From positions 84,026,001-84,090,000 of the forward strand of contig NC_069362.1 of the NCBI RefSeq assembly GCF_021730395.1: a stretch of DNA of 64,000 bases, read 5' to 3'. The position numbers were made by a program, and so were the translations under genes. Below are positions 41,673 through 54,600 of this stretch, one piece after another (the first letter of the stretch is position 1; each line of letters starts with the position of its first letter). Below the pieces are notes generated by a model. It was not told the origin of the DNA. It saw only the letters and a list, made by a program, of their open reading frames with translations, and made no database searches. This stretch comes from Mercenaria mercenaria. Taxonomy: Eukaryota > Mollusca > Bivalvia > Venerida > Veneridae.

Positions 41673-44600
41673 TTATTTCAGTTTGGCTATTCCTGCCAGC
41701 CCAGCATCTGTGAAATCTTTCTTCATGTTTTCAAACTCTTCTGTCGTCAACTTCCGAAGAGGCAGCCTTACAGGTCCTACATCCATTCCTGATAGGATAT
41801 TAAACATTGCCTTGCACGTTCTTGCAGAACCTGCAATCGAAGCAGAATATATATATCTGTGTAACAGAGATGCACAGGGACGACGTCGTTAAAGGTCCAG
41901 TTAATTAGCACTTGACAAAAAGCTGTAATTGACTTTCAACCATTCCCGTGTATTATGTTAATATAAGTTAAACAAGCGTGAAACATAGCTTAAAAGCTAA
42001 AACCCATATTTTCACTATTGTGGTAAATTTTCTTATTGTGAAGTTTGAATGCTGTAAGGTATTTTCCTAACTATGTGTTAGCAATACAAATATTCTTTGT
42101 AAAAATGTTAATTACTGCATACCTCCATATTTAAATCTAATGTTGTTTATCCTGTGGGAAATTTTCTGAATATCTCGTGTTTTCTCGATGTCCCCAGCTT
42201 CAAACGCTGTCCTCATGTCGTATGTGATGTTACCAAGATACGACGCTGTTACTATTCCCTTGACCCCCAAAACAAGGCTGCTGAGATATTGCTGTAATAT
42301 GAATGTAAACATTTACCCGCATGCAGAATACAATAATGCTTAAACTGTACTATACATTATGTTGTACTCAGACTAACGTGAGGGAATGAAATGAACACCA
42401 CCGCCGGGTATATTTAAACATGTTTTGGTTGAACGAAATGAAGTGGTTAAAATTTGCTGAAATTTAGGTCAGCCTTCACAATTCATTGTAACCAGTACTG
42501 GACAAGATTGCAAGGCAAAAAGACTGTCTGTAATACATTTGCACATGTAAAACAAAATGTTCCAGCAAGACAGTAATCACATATTTGAAACATGGACGGA
42601 TTAGCTTCCATGTATTACTAGTATACTTCTAATTCTGTTTTAACAAGTTACTAGCATTCAAAGGTATACGTACAAAGTCTGTCCCAACAAGGACCTGTAA
42701 GTTCTCTACCATGGAGCAGTCGTGCAGACTCGGCATTTCCCGTTTGGAATGTTTTAGTCCACGGAATGATGGTATCTTCTTCATTGCAAGCTCGCAGAAT
42801 TTACGCGTGTTTACTGAAAGACCATGTCGTAAATTTAGAACAAGTGCATTACTGCTTCATATTCATATTTGAAGAATAGTCTTGCAGTGTATGGTCATAG
42901 GAACATATCCAGTACCAGCCAGCACCAACATTTTTTTTTTGTTTTCCTTATGGCTGTACTAATGTTACTTTGGAACTGTTGAAAAACGGCGTTAAACCCA
43001 AAACAAACAAACAAACAAACTTTTGCAAAATTCTTTGCTTTTCAGTACATGACAACTAAAGCGTACTGTTTGCAAATACTTAATTCGCATCCTTTAATTT
43101 TACTTTTTATGCTAATATATGGCCTTGAAGCAATTATAATGCCCTTAAAGATTTCCTGTTGTTATTAACGTCAAATTATATTTTACATTAAGCGACATCA
43201 TTTGCAGTTACAATATGAAAGATAAACAAAGAAAATGATCACACTGTGTACTCCTGTCATAAAGTTTATTTCGTAAAAATAAAATGGCGTATTTGGTGCT
43301 TCTCCTGCAATTTCCGCCATCACATCTACCAGTACTTCTGCAAGAAATGAAAACTTGTCGTATAATAAATGAATAATAGAGGTTATGTAGAAGCGGAATA
43401 ATTGCAGGCATGTAATAAAACAAAATAAATAAATATCTGACACAAAACGCTAGAATGCTTAAAATTATTAATACAGCCTGGTATAAAAATCTTGAACGAA
43501 TTTTCAACCCGAAATTTTAAGTGCAAAACCCGTTTGTAAGATATTTCACTAAAATAAATAGGCATGCAAAAACATTTTTCATAATGATTAACAACAAAAT
43601 TACCCTCATTCTCTGGTTTATAGTATGAAGGACTGAAAGCAGCTATGGCCGTGGCTCCAATTTTCTCTGCATGTTTAGCCTGTTATATTGAAGACATTAG
43701 TGTGATTAAAGATATCGAACATACATCTTTGACTAATATATTTTATATTTAGATATTTAATTCAAGTGTAGAAAAATCTGATCAGATGTATTTAACTTTA
43801 CCTACATTCATAATCAAATGTCATGCAGTGAAAGTCAATTGTTAAAAAGTCCAATTTTTAGTGGTAGTGTATGTCCAGCTGTACATGCTATAAGTGTTCT
43901 ATGATACTGTTTACAAACGTGAACTCGTTACTTTTTATTTATTTATATATTGTAATCGTTCATATTTTGAAATATGAATTTTGGCTCTAGTATACCTTTA
44001 ACATGTATATATTAAACCGCTTCATCTCATGGGCATATTAAAATAAAATACAGATAACACCATATTCTAACGGAAATGACACGAATTCACACGTGCTAAA
44101 CTATGACTTGCACAAGAATCATCCAAGGTCTTGCAAATTGGAAGATAACTACTTTCTCAGTTGTGTATAAAAATACAAATCTGATACATTTTTTAAAATA
44201 GATGCATTTTAAGTAGAACAAGCTAACTCGTAAACTCGTGGCAATGTTTTTTTGTTTTTTTTTCTCAAATAACAGCATCTCGAATGATACGAATAGTATC
44301 AATGTTAGATTGGAACACGTTACATTACATTTACTTATTGCTTTATACTACTTACCAGTTCCTGTGAATCCTTTATACAGTTGGTACCAACGTGAACTAT
44401 GACCTCTAGTCGACCGTCAGACGATTCTATCCAGGTTTCTGCCATACGCTTTCTCTCGTCCAGTGTCAAGGAGGATCCTTCCGCCATAGAGCCATTTACT
44501 GAAAATGATAAATGACATTTGATAATTTTATATTTATATGTGTGTGTCTGTTTCTATCATTGCTTTATATACTTGCTTTCCTTCTCCTGATCAAGTTAAA

Positions 44601-45618
44601 CATATCTACCTTCCATAAATGAAACATGCTTTTGGCTATGATCAAGTTAACATGCATTTACCTTCGTTTAAATTACAAGTTATAAACGAGTTCATATGTG
44701 CAGCTGAATCCTTACGTCATAAATATCCTCCAGGATTGGACCACTAACTAGCTAAATAGCTTCAAATTGAACACCTATTACCTATTATTTTCTTACTGAT
44801 TTCCTACCCATATGAATTAAAAGAGGTAAGAGGTTCTGTCTCTACTTACTGAATACTCCCGTAAAGTGAGTTTGTACCAGATAGTCGGCATAGGTTTTCA
44901 CGAAAGAATGATTTATCTCTCTGCAATTGATAAATATAAAACATTCATGAACACTGAAATGATGGCGAGTTTCCGTTATACGGAGTATGGACACGATTTC
45001 ATCTGGTTTAATGATACTGCAAACGGCACGGTGATCAATTGACTTTTTTACTGTAAAGGGTTCAGTCAAAATGTTACAGAAATTGATTTTTCTAATTACA
45101 ATAAAATCTGTAAAAAGATCCTTTGGAAGCAAAGAATGCAACCAAGAAGAATAATAGCAGACTCGGTTTGACTAAGTTTGTCCATGAGAGGTAATGAAAT
45201 GTGCAACACCTCTCACGCCCCATAGCACCTGCTTAAGCGGAACTCTCTTACTTATGCTGAATGGACTCCATGATCCCACTGGACTTTAAAGAGTGACACA
45301 GCTTGAGAAAACTTACCCGTCATCTTTCATGGGTGTAAACGGGGCACATATCTGTTCCTTCACGTGAAAATTTGCAAGCTGAAAAAGTCAAAAATGAGAG
45401 TAAGACATCGATATCATTACAAGATTTGACTATTGCTTGCAGTGAGAAAATAAGAACATTAGCGTTACAGGCGGAGAGATAATTCCCCGTGTTCATAAAA
45501 TGCATAAAATTCCGTAAAGAAGAAAAATGTGCAACACGTTTACGCAGGCAAGCAAACGATTTGATGGTAGCTAAATTATGTAAATAAAAAAAAAGAGTAA
45601 TTTTCTTACCTTGGACAT
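41673..45618 (-). CDS. NPL: N-acetylneuraminate lyase paralogue A
   Basis: Nine exons on the minus strand: 45610-45618, 45317-45378, 44850-44920, 44356-44498, 43604-43679, 43245-43337, 42674-42813, 42123-42291 and 41673-41830 (stop TAA). Total is 306 residues against 320 in human. All phases close; the donor of exon 6 (GTGTGA) is the weakest. The product is a DapA/NanA-superfamily TIM barrel expected to split N-acetylneuraminate into N-acetylmannosamine and pyruvate in the cytosol. Landmarks are ICAPFTPM (residues 13-20), NGSMAEG (49-55), VHVGTNCIKDSQEL (82-95), FYFYEINFMTG with the catalytic Tyr at 142, FRGLK with the Schiff-base Lys at 172, LVGTD (193-197) and VGPVRLPLRK near the C terminus. 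The GxxGE pyruvate-carboxylate motif reads GSMAE, with Ala at the second Gly. The first coding exon is only nine nucleotides (MSK). It lies 3 kb downstream of paralogue B, same strand. Confidence 0.93.
42900..43021. mobile_element. 3' end of a SINE-like repeat with (AAAC)n tail
   Basis: GAAAAACGGCGTTAAACCC is followed by AAAACAAACAAACAAACAAA. I recall this as a common molluscan SINE tail. It lies in an intron of NPL copy A. The 5' part is not identifiable. Confidence 0.5.
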
Positions 45619-45849
45619 AATGACGAGACGTCTAGATAACTGGGTTATCATGCAATAGCCGCGATACGTGGGAATCATATAAATTAATAATATGTAAGCA
45701 CATGTTATCAGCTAATCTTATAACCTTTTGTACATATGTTAACATTTTAGTGACATTTTAAACCTCTTAATAACCAGGTTATTTAATTATTTTTATACTG
45801 TTGTGATTTTAAGCTCGACTATTTATACTGTTATGATTTTAAGCTCGAC

Positions 45850-46308
45850 CATGATGGGCGGTTATACGTCGGGCGTAATAAGTTCACGAGGGCACCGCCC
45901 GAGCGTATAAATACTGTTAAAATACGGTTTTTGTTTTGCTTTAAATTATTTCGATTCTAATATAGCTTTTATTTTAAATTTAGATAAAATATGACAAAAC
46001 TGTTTACTGGCGCATGTATGACGCCAAATGATAGGTCGGCAAGCTCCTTTGTTTATACACGCCAGGACCGGAAATGGTAATGTGTCTTGAGGAATACATT
46101 TTTTGTAGTTCCATTAGGGCGCAAATGATGGCGAATTATTCTGTACAGTTAATAACCAACTTTATGTGTGTGTTGATTAATTAAGACGGTAAGGCTATGT
46201 GACATTTCGTTCTAAACATGTTTTTAAGTAAAATATTTGATCAATTTTGAAAGAACTATTTCTCGATTCATACATGACGCTAAATATCACGTCAACGTGA
46301 CGTCAACA
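45850..46308. repeat. Interspersed repeat R, copy 2, upstream of NPL copy A
   Basis: Homologous to 26841-27320 in the same orientation. It starts 232 bp upstream of the copy A start codon, so it may overlap the promoter. Shared blocks are CATGATGGGCGGTTATACG, CGCCAGGACCGGAAATGGTA and CTAAATATCACGTCAACGTG. Confidence 0.7.
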
Positions 46309-48393
46309 TGATATCGTTTCGATGATTTAAAGCATTTTTAGTCATATTAGAATATTTTTTATTTTAGAGTATTTTTTCATTTTACACAAATATGTATTGT
46401 TGACATGGCATGGGCACGGGGCAGTCCGACTCGGGACCAGCACTTTCATTTCATTTCAGTCTGATATAACGGACCGTCAGGGGAGGCAACTAGAGTCACG
46501 GATTGGGACTAGGGCGCGGGTACAGACACGTGAAATGGCCTTAATGAAATGTCATACCCCATTTTCTCATTTTCTAAATTTGATAGTTACTACAAAGATA
46601 AAACTCAATAACCTGTTAACGAGATTCTTACAGCAAAATCTGCAAACCCCTTTGGGCAATAACATTCTATTCTGTCAATGAATTTGATGTGGTGCACATT
46701 TATGTAAGAAAATTGTGACATTGTTATGTCAAGTACTATCAGGAGACGATATATCAGAACTGCATCAAATTTTCTGATTCTTGCAATAACTCTTATGCAA
46801 TGAAAGAATGCTCTACCATAATTTACCATGTGAAATTACATAACAATCTATTTCCTTAAAACATCCCAAATACTCAGGTACAAAATCTTTAAATATTTCA
46901 TTTACCAGCACTGAGAGAAACTAAAAATGGGATAAGAGTCCCATGCATGGGTGCTTCACACCTGGCACGCCGAAGAACCAGTTTGGAGCATCTTCTGTAT
47001 CTTGCACTATCCTCCTACTAACATTGCTAACAGTCTTCTGGAGGAGTCGCCCATACGGGTTACCGATGGTGACTATAAATAAGCTTACATACAAACAAAC
47101 AAACTGAGAGAAACCGAAATCAACTTCCAATACGTTCAAATGTTCAGCTGTTTTAAATTGTGACGTAAATGGGTGCCTAAACGTTGCATTACAAATTCAT
47201 ATTGATAATATAACATCTAAGAGGAAGACTCCACTTTACTAGAATCAATGTGAAGACAAGCAATAAGAAAATTGAAATAAAACCTACATCCTCAGTCACC
47301 AGCTAGAATATCAATATACTGTTTGACACCTCAAGAAGCCGAAAGTGGAAAGTGTACATGTATTGTAAATAACTGATGAACAATACAAGCTGATAAATAA
47401 AAACCCACCATCCTATGTAAACACTGCTTAGAATTGTAGATAATTCTTATAGCTATCATCAGGAAAATCTAGCTATCTGAAATAAGTTTGGAAAACTTAA
47501 ATATCAAATAGATCTAGAAATGGCAAACGTAACTGACAAGAGCCAATAATACCCTCCCAGTCTCGACTTGGTGTAGTTTATATGGTGACCCTATGCGCCA
47601 GTCTTGACTAAACAATCTATCATTTTTAACCTTTCTTTAAATATTTGAAATATGTATAGCTTATGAAAAACTTGCTTACATTTTAATAATTTGATTTTGA
47701 TTTTACTTCTGTATTATAGCTGTGTAAATTACTGCTAGGACTACCAAGCAGTAAAATTAAATAAATAAATATTCATATAATAGGGAAGATGAGTAGCCGT
47801 AATGCAATGGTGTACATTATGCCAGTATTGCGAAAGTCTTTGCCATCCTGCAAACGGATATGCTTTGTCAAATGATTTGAAGTTCGTGTCTTTACAAGAA
47901 ATGTGTGTTTCCACTTTAAAATCTGTAGGAATTTGATTGCATCAACTAAAATCAGATTTCTCTGATGTAACTATGTATTTTTCAGGTATGTCTATGCTTT
48001 ATGTGTAGTTATACGAATATCGCCAAGACGATGAGTGAAGTATTGATGCATGCTGCCAATTATTCGACATTTCTAGGGCTGCGAGTCGTATACTGTTTAT
48101 GTTTATATCATCTTTTGACAGGATGAATTCAAACAGCTAATATGATAAATGTTCACAGCACAAGGTAAAGAGGGAGCGTGCATGTACGCAAGACGAAGCC
48201 TACTCCCATGTTTAAGTGAAAGACGGTAATAAATGTATGGTGGGAACTATTTTCTTTATTTTATAACGTGCTGCTGCTTATTATAAAAGTATACACTGCA
48301 ATGTATTTAAAGAAATACACATAATACAAATTCATATATTCACTAGATAACCATGCTTAATTGCGCGCCTTGTATGATCCAGGACTGGCAAAA
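46309..48393. other. Intergenic region between the two NPL copies
   Basis: Apart from the repeat-like piece at 46925-47103, nothing is supported. No NPL remnant exon was recognised, so the duplication does not appear to have left a third broken copy here. Confidence 0.35.
46925..47103 (+). mobile_element. Probable SINE or LINE 3' fragment with (CAAA)n tail
   Basis: A GC-richer block with CGCCCATACGGGTTACCGAT ends in ACATACAAACAAACAAACTG. The tail and composition stand out from the flanks. There is no A/B-box pair I can place, so the class is uncertain. Confidence 0.4.
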
Positions 48394-48399
48394 TTTATT
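48394..48399 (-). terminator. Candidate polyadenylation signal of NPL copy B
   Basis: AATAAA on the minus strand, 241 nt beyond the copy B stop. Another lies at 48255-48260. Confidence 0.4.
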
Positions 48400-48442
48400 C
48401 CAGACAAATACATTCCAGATAACACTTCTGTTATAATAACCC

Positions 48443-48590
48443 TTTTTACAAATGTACAGGCAACAAAATACTTAAACGAACATAAACCGTAATACAATAC
48501 CCCAGATAAAAGCTACTGTTGTGATAGATCTAACCTTTTTTGAAAATGTACAGGCAACAAAATATCTAAACAAACATAAACCGTAAATTC
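48443..48590. repeat. 50-bp direct repeat pair 3' of NPL copy B
   Basis: Two diverged copies, starting near 48443 and 48537, share ATGTACAGGCAACAAAATA and AACATAAACCGTAA, with a period of about 93 bp. They lie within 200 bp of the copy B stop, possibly in the 3' UTR. Confidence 0.7.
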
Positions 48591-48639
48591 GGATCCGAGA
48601 TACAATTATTTCTCTTTTTTTATAATGTTTGTACATTCT

Positions 48640-51600
48640 TCACTGTTCTCTCGGCTGTGATATATTCACTAGTCCAGCGGCATTGAAGTCTTTCTTCATA
48701 TTTTCAAACTGATCAAGTGACATCTGCCTGAGTGGAAGACGTACCGGACCCACATCCATTCCAGTTAATATTTTGAAAATGTATTTTGCAACATTGATTC
48801 CTCCTGAAAAGAAAATTATTTGCTTGAATAAAAATCACCAATTTGAAGAGTAATGATTAAATTAATTCTCCAATAGATTCATTGTAGACTAGCTTAGGCC
48901 TACGTATTCTGCTGTTCGCAAGTGTCTCTCAGATTTTAGAGATAAATGAGATAGGACATATCACTTTAAAAGGGAGATGGAACAGAGATATGATACGGTT
49001 ATTATAAGAGTACCTTGATCTGCAATATTGTAGATATATTCGGCTCGAGCCGGTATCCGGTCTGGCAAAATCCTCGAGAGCCGAACGCATCATTGCAGGT
49101 CACGGTACTGCTTTAACGACCCTTTTATTATATTTCTAATGCTAAATCTGTCAAAATTGATTGTAGTCTTTTATAAATACGGCTGAAAACTCATTTGAAA
49201 CCATGGATTTTTTGACACATGAAACGTCGAGACGCCATCATTATGTCTTTTCTCAGAATAAAAGTAAGCAGTTGATTTTTCCGTATCAGATGGGAGTTAC
49301 AAGTATATTCATTAGTAATATACTGACTACATTTCAGAGAGGTATATACTAATATTTCTTATTTACCTCCATATTTTCCTCGAATAGTGTTGACTGCTTG
49401 AGCAGTGTCCTGCAAAAAAAATCAAACTAATCATTGCAAAATTGTTTTACTGTATAGATCTAGATTTTCTAATGAGATAAGATTATAATCCTTTGTTAGA
49501 TAAATTAGTGAAAACACAGTAAAAGTAAACTTGGTTCTTGGAACTACAAAGAAATCACGTTAACCTTAGTTTGGACTATACAAATACATAATAAATAAAT
49601 ATAGTTTTAAATACCTGAAGTTTCCGTGCTTTTGCCACGTCTCCCGAGTCAAATGCTTTCCTCATGTCGGAAAATAAGTTGCCGAGATAAGATGCTACAA
49701 CAACTCCTGGCATACCAAGGGCCAGACAACTCAAGTATTGCTGAAAAAGTTGGCGTTTATAACATGACGTCTTATATAGATCCAGCTACATGCCAGGTGT
49801 GTATTCAAGTTATAAAGATAAAATGATGCAAATTTCAGGTTGTAAATCATATTGTGTATGATTTATTTACTAGTATACTTCACAATGTTGCACTATCAGA
49901 TCGTTGATGTAGGACTATATAAAATTATTATAACAGTATTGTACACGTGTCTAATTTTCTAAGTATTTAAAGAGACGCTATAGAAAGTGCAAAACGAGTG
50001 GTTTTAGAAGAGGCAGACGCTGTTCTCACGTAGGTACGGTGATACTGTACTTACCACATCTGTACCAATAAGAACTTGACAATCTTCAACTTGAGTCACA
50101 GCATGAGCATCCGGTAATTCACGTGAGGAATTTTTCAAGCCTCTAAGCGTTGGTATTTTCTTCTTTGCCATTTCCATAAACTTCTTAGCGTTTACTGAAA
50201 TGACAGCGAGCGATACAAATAGAGACTTTTCGCGAAAATGACAGAAACAGTTTGTCACCGGACTGTTTACACAGACTACATCCCAGATACAAGAACAACA
50301 ATAACTAATACCAAAATACATTTTTATTATTATTACCTATTATTACCGTTTGTACAAAATGTACACGTTTTGTGGCCTCCGCTAGGCATGACTTTACCTG
50401 TGAAATGATAACATGCATGCACTGGCCTTCTGCCTCTGTTTCACATGGCCCCTACTTGTCGATATCTATCTAATCACTGTTTATGAAATATGGTATAGCA
50501 AATTTATGTCGACTCAAACTTGGACTTATGAAAGCTTAAAGAATCTTTTCCACAATGCAACAATATACAATCTAACGAATGTAAAATTCTTACTGTATAA
50601 TCCCGTGCAGAAATTGATGTCGTAGTAATAGAACGGTGTTTTAGGTGCCGCCGACGCTATCTGTGTCATTACTTCTAGTAATACCTCTGGAATAATATAC
50701 AGAATATGGCTTTAAATACCTTGCTGTCGTGTTATATATTTCATAGAAGAATATGAGAAAAGTTGTTGAAATTTGAAAGATCATATCAGTTTAGCATACA
50801 GCTAACAAACTTAGAATATTACGGTTTGTCATATGAAGACGAATGTATTGAAAATCATTGTTTGTCTTTGAAACGGCATTAGCACTGGTATCTCCAATAG
50901 ACCTGGGCACTGCTTCTTTTTTCACGTGTCACGGGTGATTGTCATATTTTCAACCTACCATTTCTTGTAATTTTCCTTTTATACTGGTATTTTATAAAGT
51001 GTTTTTGTTGACAGTTGTAAGTCCAAACGTAAGAAACAACCGACACCAGAATAAATTGGGTCTATATTTATATATGGATATATTTCATTATTTTGTTTAT
51101 CTATATTTATTGCAAATGTCTCTGCCACCACTGAAAACCCAGTTTAAAAAAAAACATAATAAAATTACTTTAGAAAAATCGTTGAATGATCATTATGTGA
51201 TGACGAGGAGAAATTTAAGTGACAAAGTTTAACATAAGACAAAATTGATGATCTGTATAATAAAGTGTATAATACAAATGTTCACAATAATTCCAAAATT
51301 TCACAGACTAATTAATTTTCTGTCAATGAACAAAAAAAATGATTTTGAACGAAGACTTCTGGATGAGGGTAGGTGTTTGAAAATCAATTTTTAATTAGAA
51401 AATAAAGGTAAAACATTATAGAAAAGACCCCCCCCCCTCCCATATAAAGGGGGTGGGGGCATGTGTGTTGGATGTAAAAAATGGAACTAGTTAATACGTT
51501 CGATAGTTTACATATCGGAAATGATGCGGATAAGGACGGAGATACCATTCTTCATGTGGCAATAATATGCTATATGAACGACAATGCTCTGACACTCATC

Positions 51601-54600
51601 GATAAAAGCTGGTTACTATATCAATTAAAATGCCCTAATTGTAGTGAATACATCCTACGTTTATAGTAATTAGAACTTTAAACATCTGTGCCCATCATTT
51701 CTTTATTGTTCCCTAAACCAAACAGTTAGCACTATGTTTAAGAAGCAGTTTCGACAAAAACTACTCACCAGACTTTTAATTTACGGCCATGCTTACTGCC
51801 GATATCAGAAATGCTCACCCAGGGGACATTTGTGTAATATTTATTTTTTTTTTCACAAATCGAAAAAGATTTGAACAGTCTAAGCAAAGAGTCATCAATG
51901 AAACAGTCAGGAGAAACTATTTCAAAACGTAACCAGAGGTGTAGGAGGACATGTCATTTCACAATTGTTCTAACCACCCAAATGGAACCCTTGGCACAGG
52001 ATCCTCCAAGGAACATCCAGGCCAAGATTCATCGAAATTTAAGACAAGATGTTGTTAGACGAAAATGGTTAACGGACGGAGGAGGGATACCGGACGACCC
52101 CAATAGCTCAACCCGAGTACTGCGAACTCATGTGAGCTGAAAAACATCAGTTATGAAAATACGATAGTAGAGTGTTACACATGGAGTTATGGCACTGTAG
52201 TCCTTATTTCATATGAGATTATATGCAAATATGTTTCTCCCCTAGAAGATATGTAGTACTTTAGTTATGTCGATCGAAATGCAAGCTCTACAGGGAGAAA
52301 TAAATCCGCTATGGTTGTAGATCTATAAACTATTCTGAAAGATATCTGAAGTTCTTTACATTTTATTAGATTTTGAAAATAACAATTGTTGAAAGAAATG
52401 ATCCATTTTCAATGTAATGCTACATTAATGGTTTAGTTCTAAATTAATTTTTAAGACCGTCGGCAATTTATTTTATATTTTAGGGCAAACGTTTAATGCC
52501 TACATATATACACCAGATGGGTGGCAAAGACTTCTGCAATTAATGCATATGTATAAAATTATTGGAATGCACTTGTATGCAAATTTATGGTGTAAACGTT
52601 TAATTCGGTTGGTCTCGTTCAATATTTTTGGGAGGTTCTGATTCTAATTTTATTTTCTGTCTCCTTGACAAGTGATCCCATTAGATATATTTAAGTTTCA
52701 TATGATGTACCCACCTTCGTTCTCTGGTTTATAATAAGAGGGTGTAAATGCTGCAATGGCGTCTACCTTTATTGCTTCAGCATGACGTGCCTGTAAAAAT
52801 ATAACATTTTGTTTAAATATATCAAGCAGGATTTTAATACTAAAGCAGAGGAACTAGTATTCTAAAACATAAGTTACAAGTGGTTTCATAGAAAATACCT
52901 CAAGTGAAAGAAAATTCAAACTGTATGTGATATATGACAAAATGCTAATCTGCATCATCTATCAACATGGGCCATGATTTGTTTAAATTTAGCGTAATGC
53001 AGACCGTCAGATCGCCAATTATAATTTACATCATCTATCAACATGGATCATGATTTGTTTAAATTCAGCGTAATGCAGACCCGTCAGATCGCCAATTATA
53101 GTCTGCATCATCTATAAACATGATCATGATTTGTTTAAATTCAGCGTACTTCAAACCCGTCAGATCGCCAATTATAACCTTCATCATGTATCAACATGGG
53201 TCATGATTATTTTAAATTCAGCGTAATCCAGACCATCAGATCGCCAAATCATTGATCAATGTGATACCCATATCTTGCTAAATGTGATACCTGTATTTTA
53301 AATTGTGCATATGATCTTACACCTGAATAAATAATAGAATAATACAGATAAGGAACATACCAGCTCTTGTACATCCTTGATACAATTTGTGCCTACATGT
53401 ACAACAACCTGTAACCTGCCTTTAGACGCTTTCATCCACTCTTCAGCCAGACGCTTCCTTTCGTCAAGTGTCATAGACAGACCTTCAGCCAACGATCCAT
53501 TTACTGCAGAAAATAACGATAAATAAGGTATTTAAAATGAAGTAAGATAAAAAGATAAAATTGCAGTGAATAAGAAGGAACTTATCAATGAAAACGATCA
53601 GATTCATTATGAACACAGGCGTATGAGCTGGGGAGCATACTATGAAATCGCTCCTTACGCCAATGAGACAGTTTACAATGGTAATAGAGAAAGGTCTCAC
53701 TTTTGCCCGACAACAGCTTCTTAGACATTTAACGAGTACTCGTACCGTTGAGTATTTCAGAAACTGCCTTTGATTAGACTGAATTAAGACCCAGGACTCC
53801 AGAGTTTGACTGAATTATGACTCGGGACCATGATGAGAGTACTTGTCTACATACAAGTATTACTTTTCATTTTACCATACACACGTCGTACGTCGCACGC
53901 TATTTTGCACAAATGCGTAACGTTATTTTGACGTCAGTTTGACGTACAAATTACTTATTGAGAAAATAAATAGCAAAAAATGCGTTGAGATAAATCTGCA
54001 TATTCTTTGATGGTATCGTAATTTACAGTTATTGCTTTGAACACATTGTTATTGTTATTTATCTTTTTTTGTTATTTATGTTTTTTTATCATTAATTATT
54101 ACCGCCCGTTTCTTCAAATTAAATATATATGCATTTTAAACTGCAATTAATTTTATCATGTTGTACCGTGTTGATCGCAAACATAAATATCAACTTCCGA
54201 ACGTTAACAAACCTAGCATCAACAGTGATCAGGATGATTATAACCGACAAAGAGGCAGTGATGTCGCATGAAAACATTTGAAAAAAAAATAGTTTCATTA
54301 AATCGTAAAGCACTTAATTTTAGAACTTTTATGCATTTAAGTATATAACAGGTCCTGTGGATTTAAACTTTTTTCATGCTAAATTCAGTTTTGTACTCTG
54401 ACTTTTGTTTAAAACAACACCAAATTTTAATTCTAACACGACCAACAAATAACCCTACAAATAGAAGAAAATCAGACAACGGTTATTTTGCGATAATCCT
54501 GTGCGTGCAGTTACGTCTTCCGATCCAGGTGCGTAGCACGGTCGTAAAACGTAGTTACCTTTTTTTCTAACACTAGTACTGTTAATACTAGTATGTCTTG

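Noticed and set aside
46921-47139. 72-codon minus-strand frame IGNPYGRLLQKTVSN as a gene
   Set aside because: It sits in a GC-richer block ending in a CAAA tail, which is more consistent with a SINE or LINE fragment.
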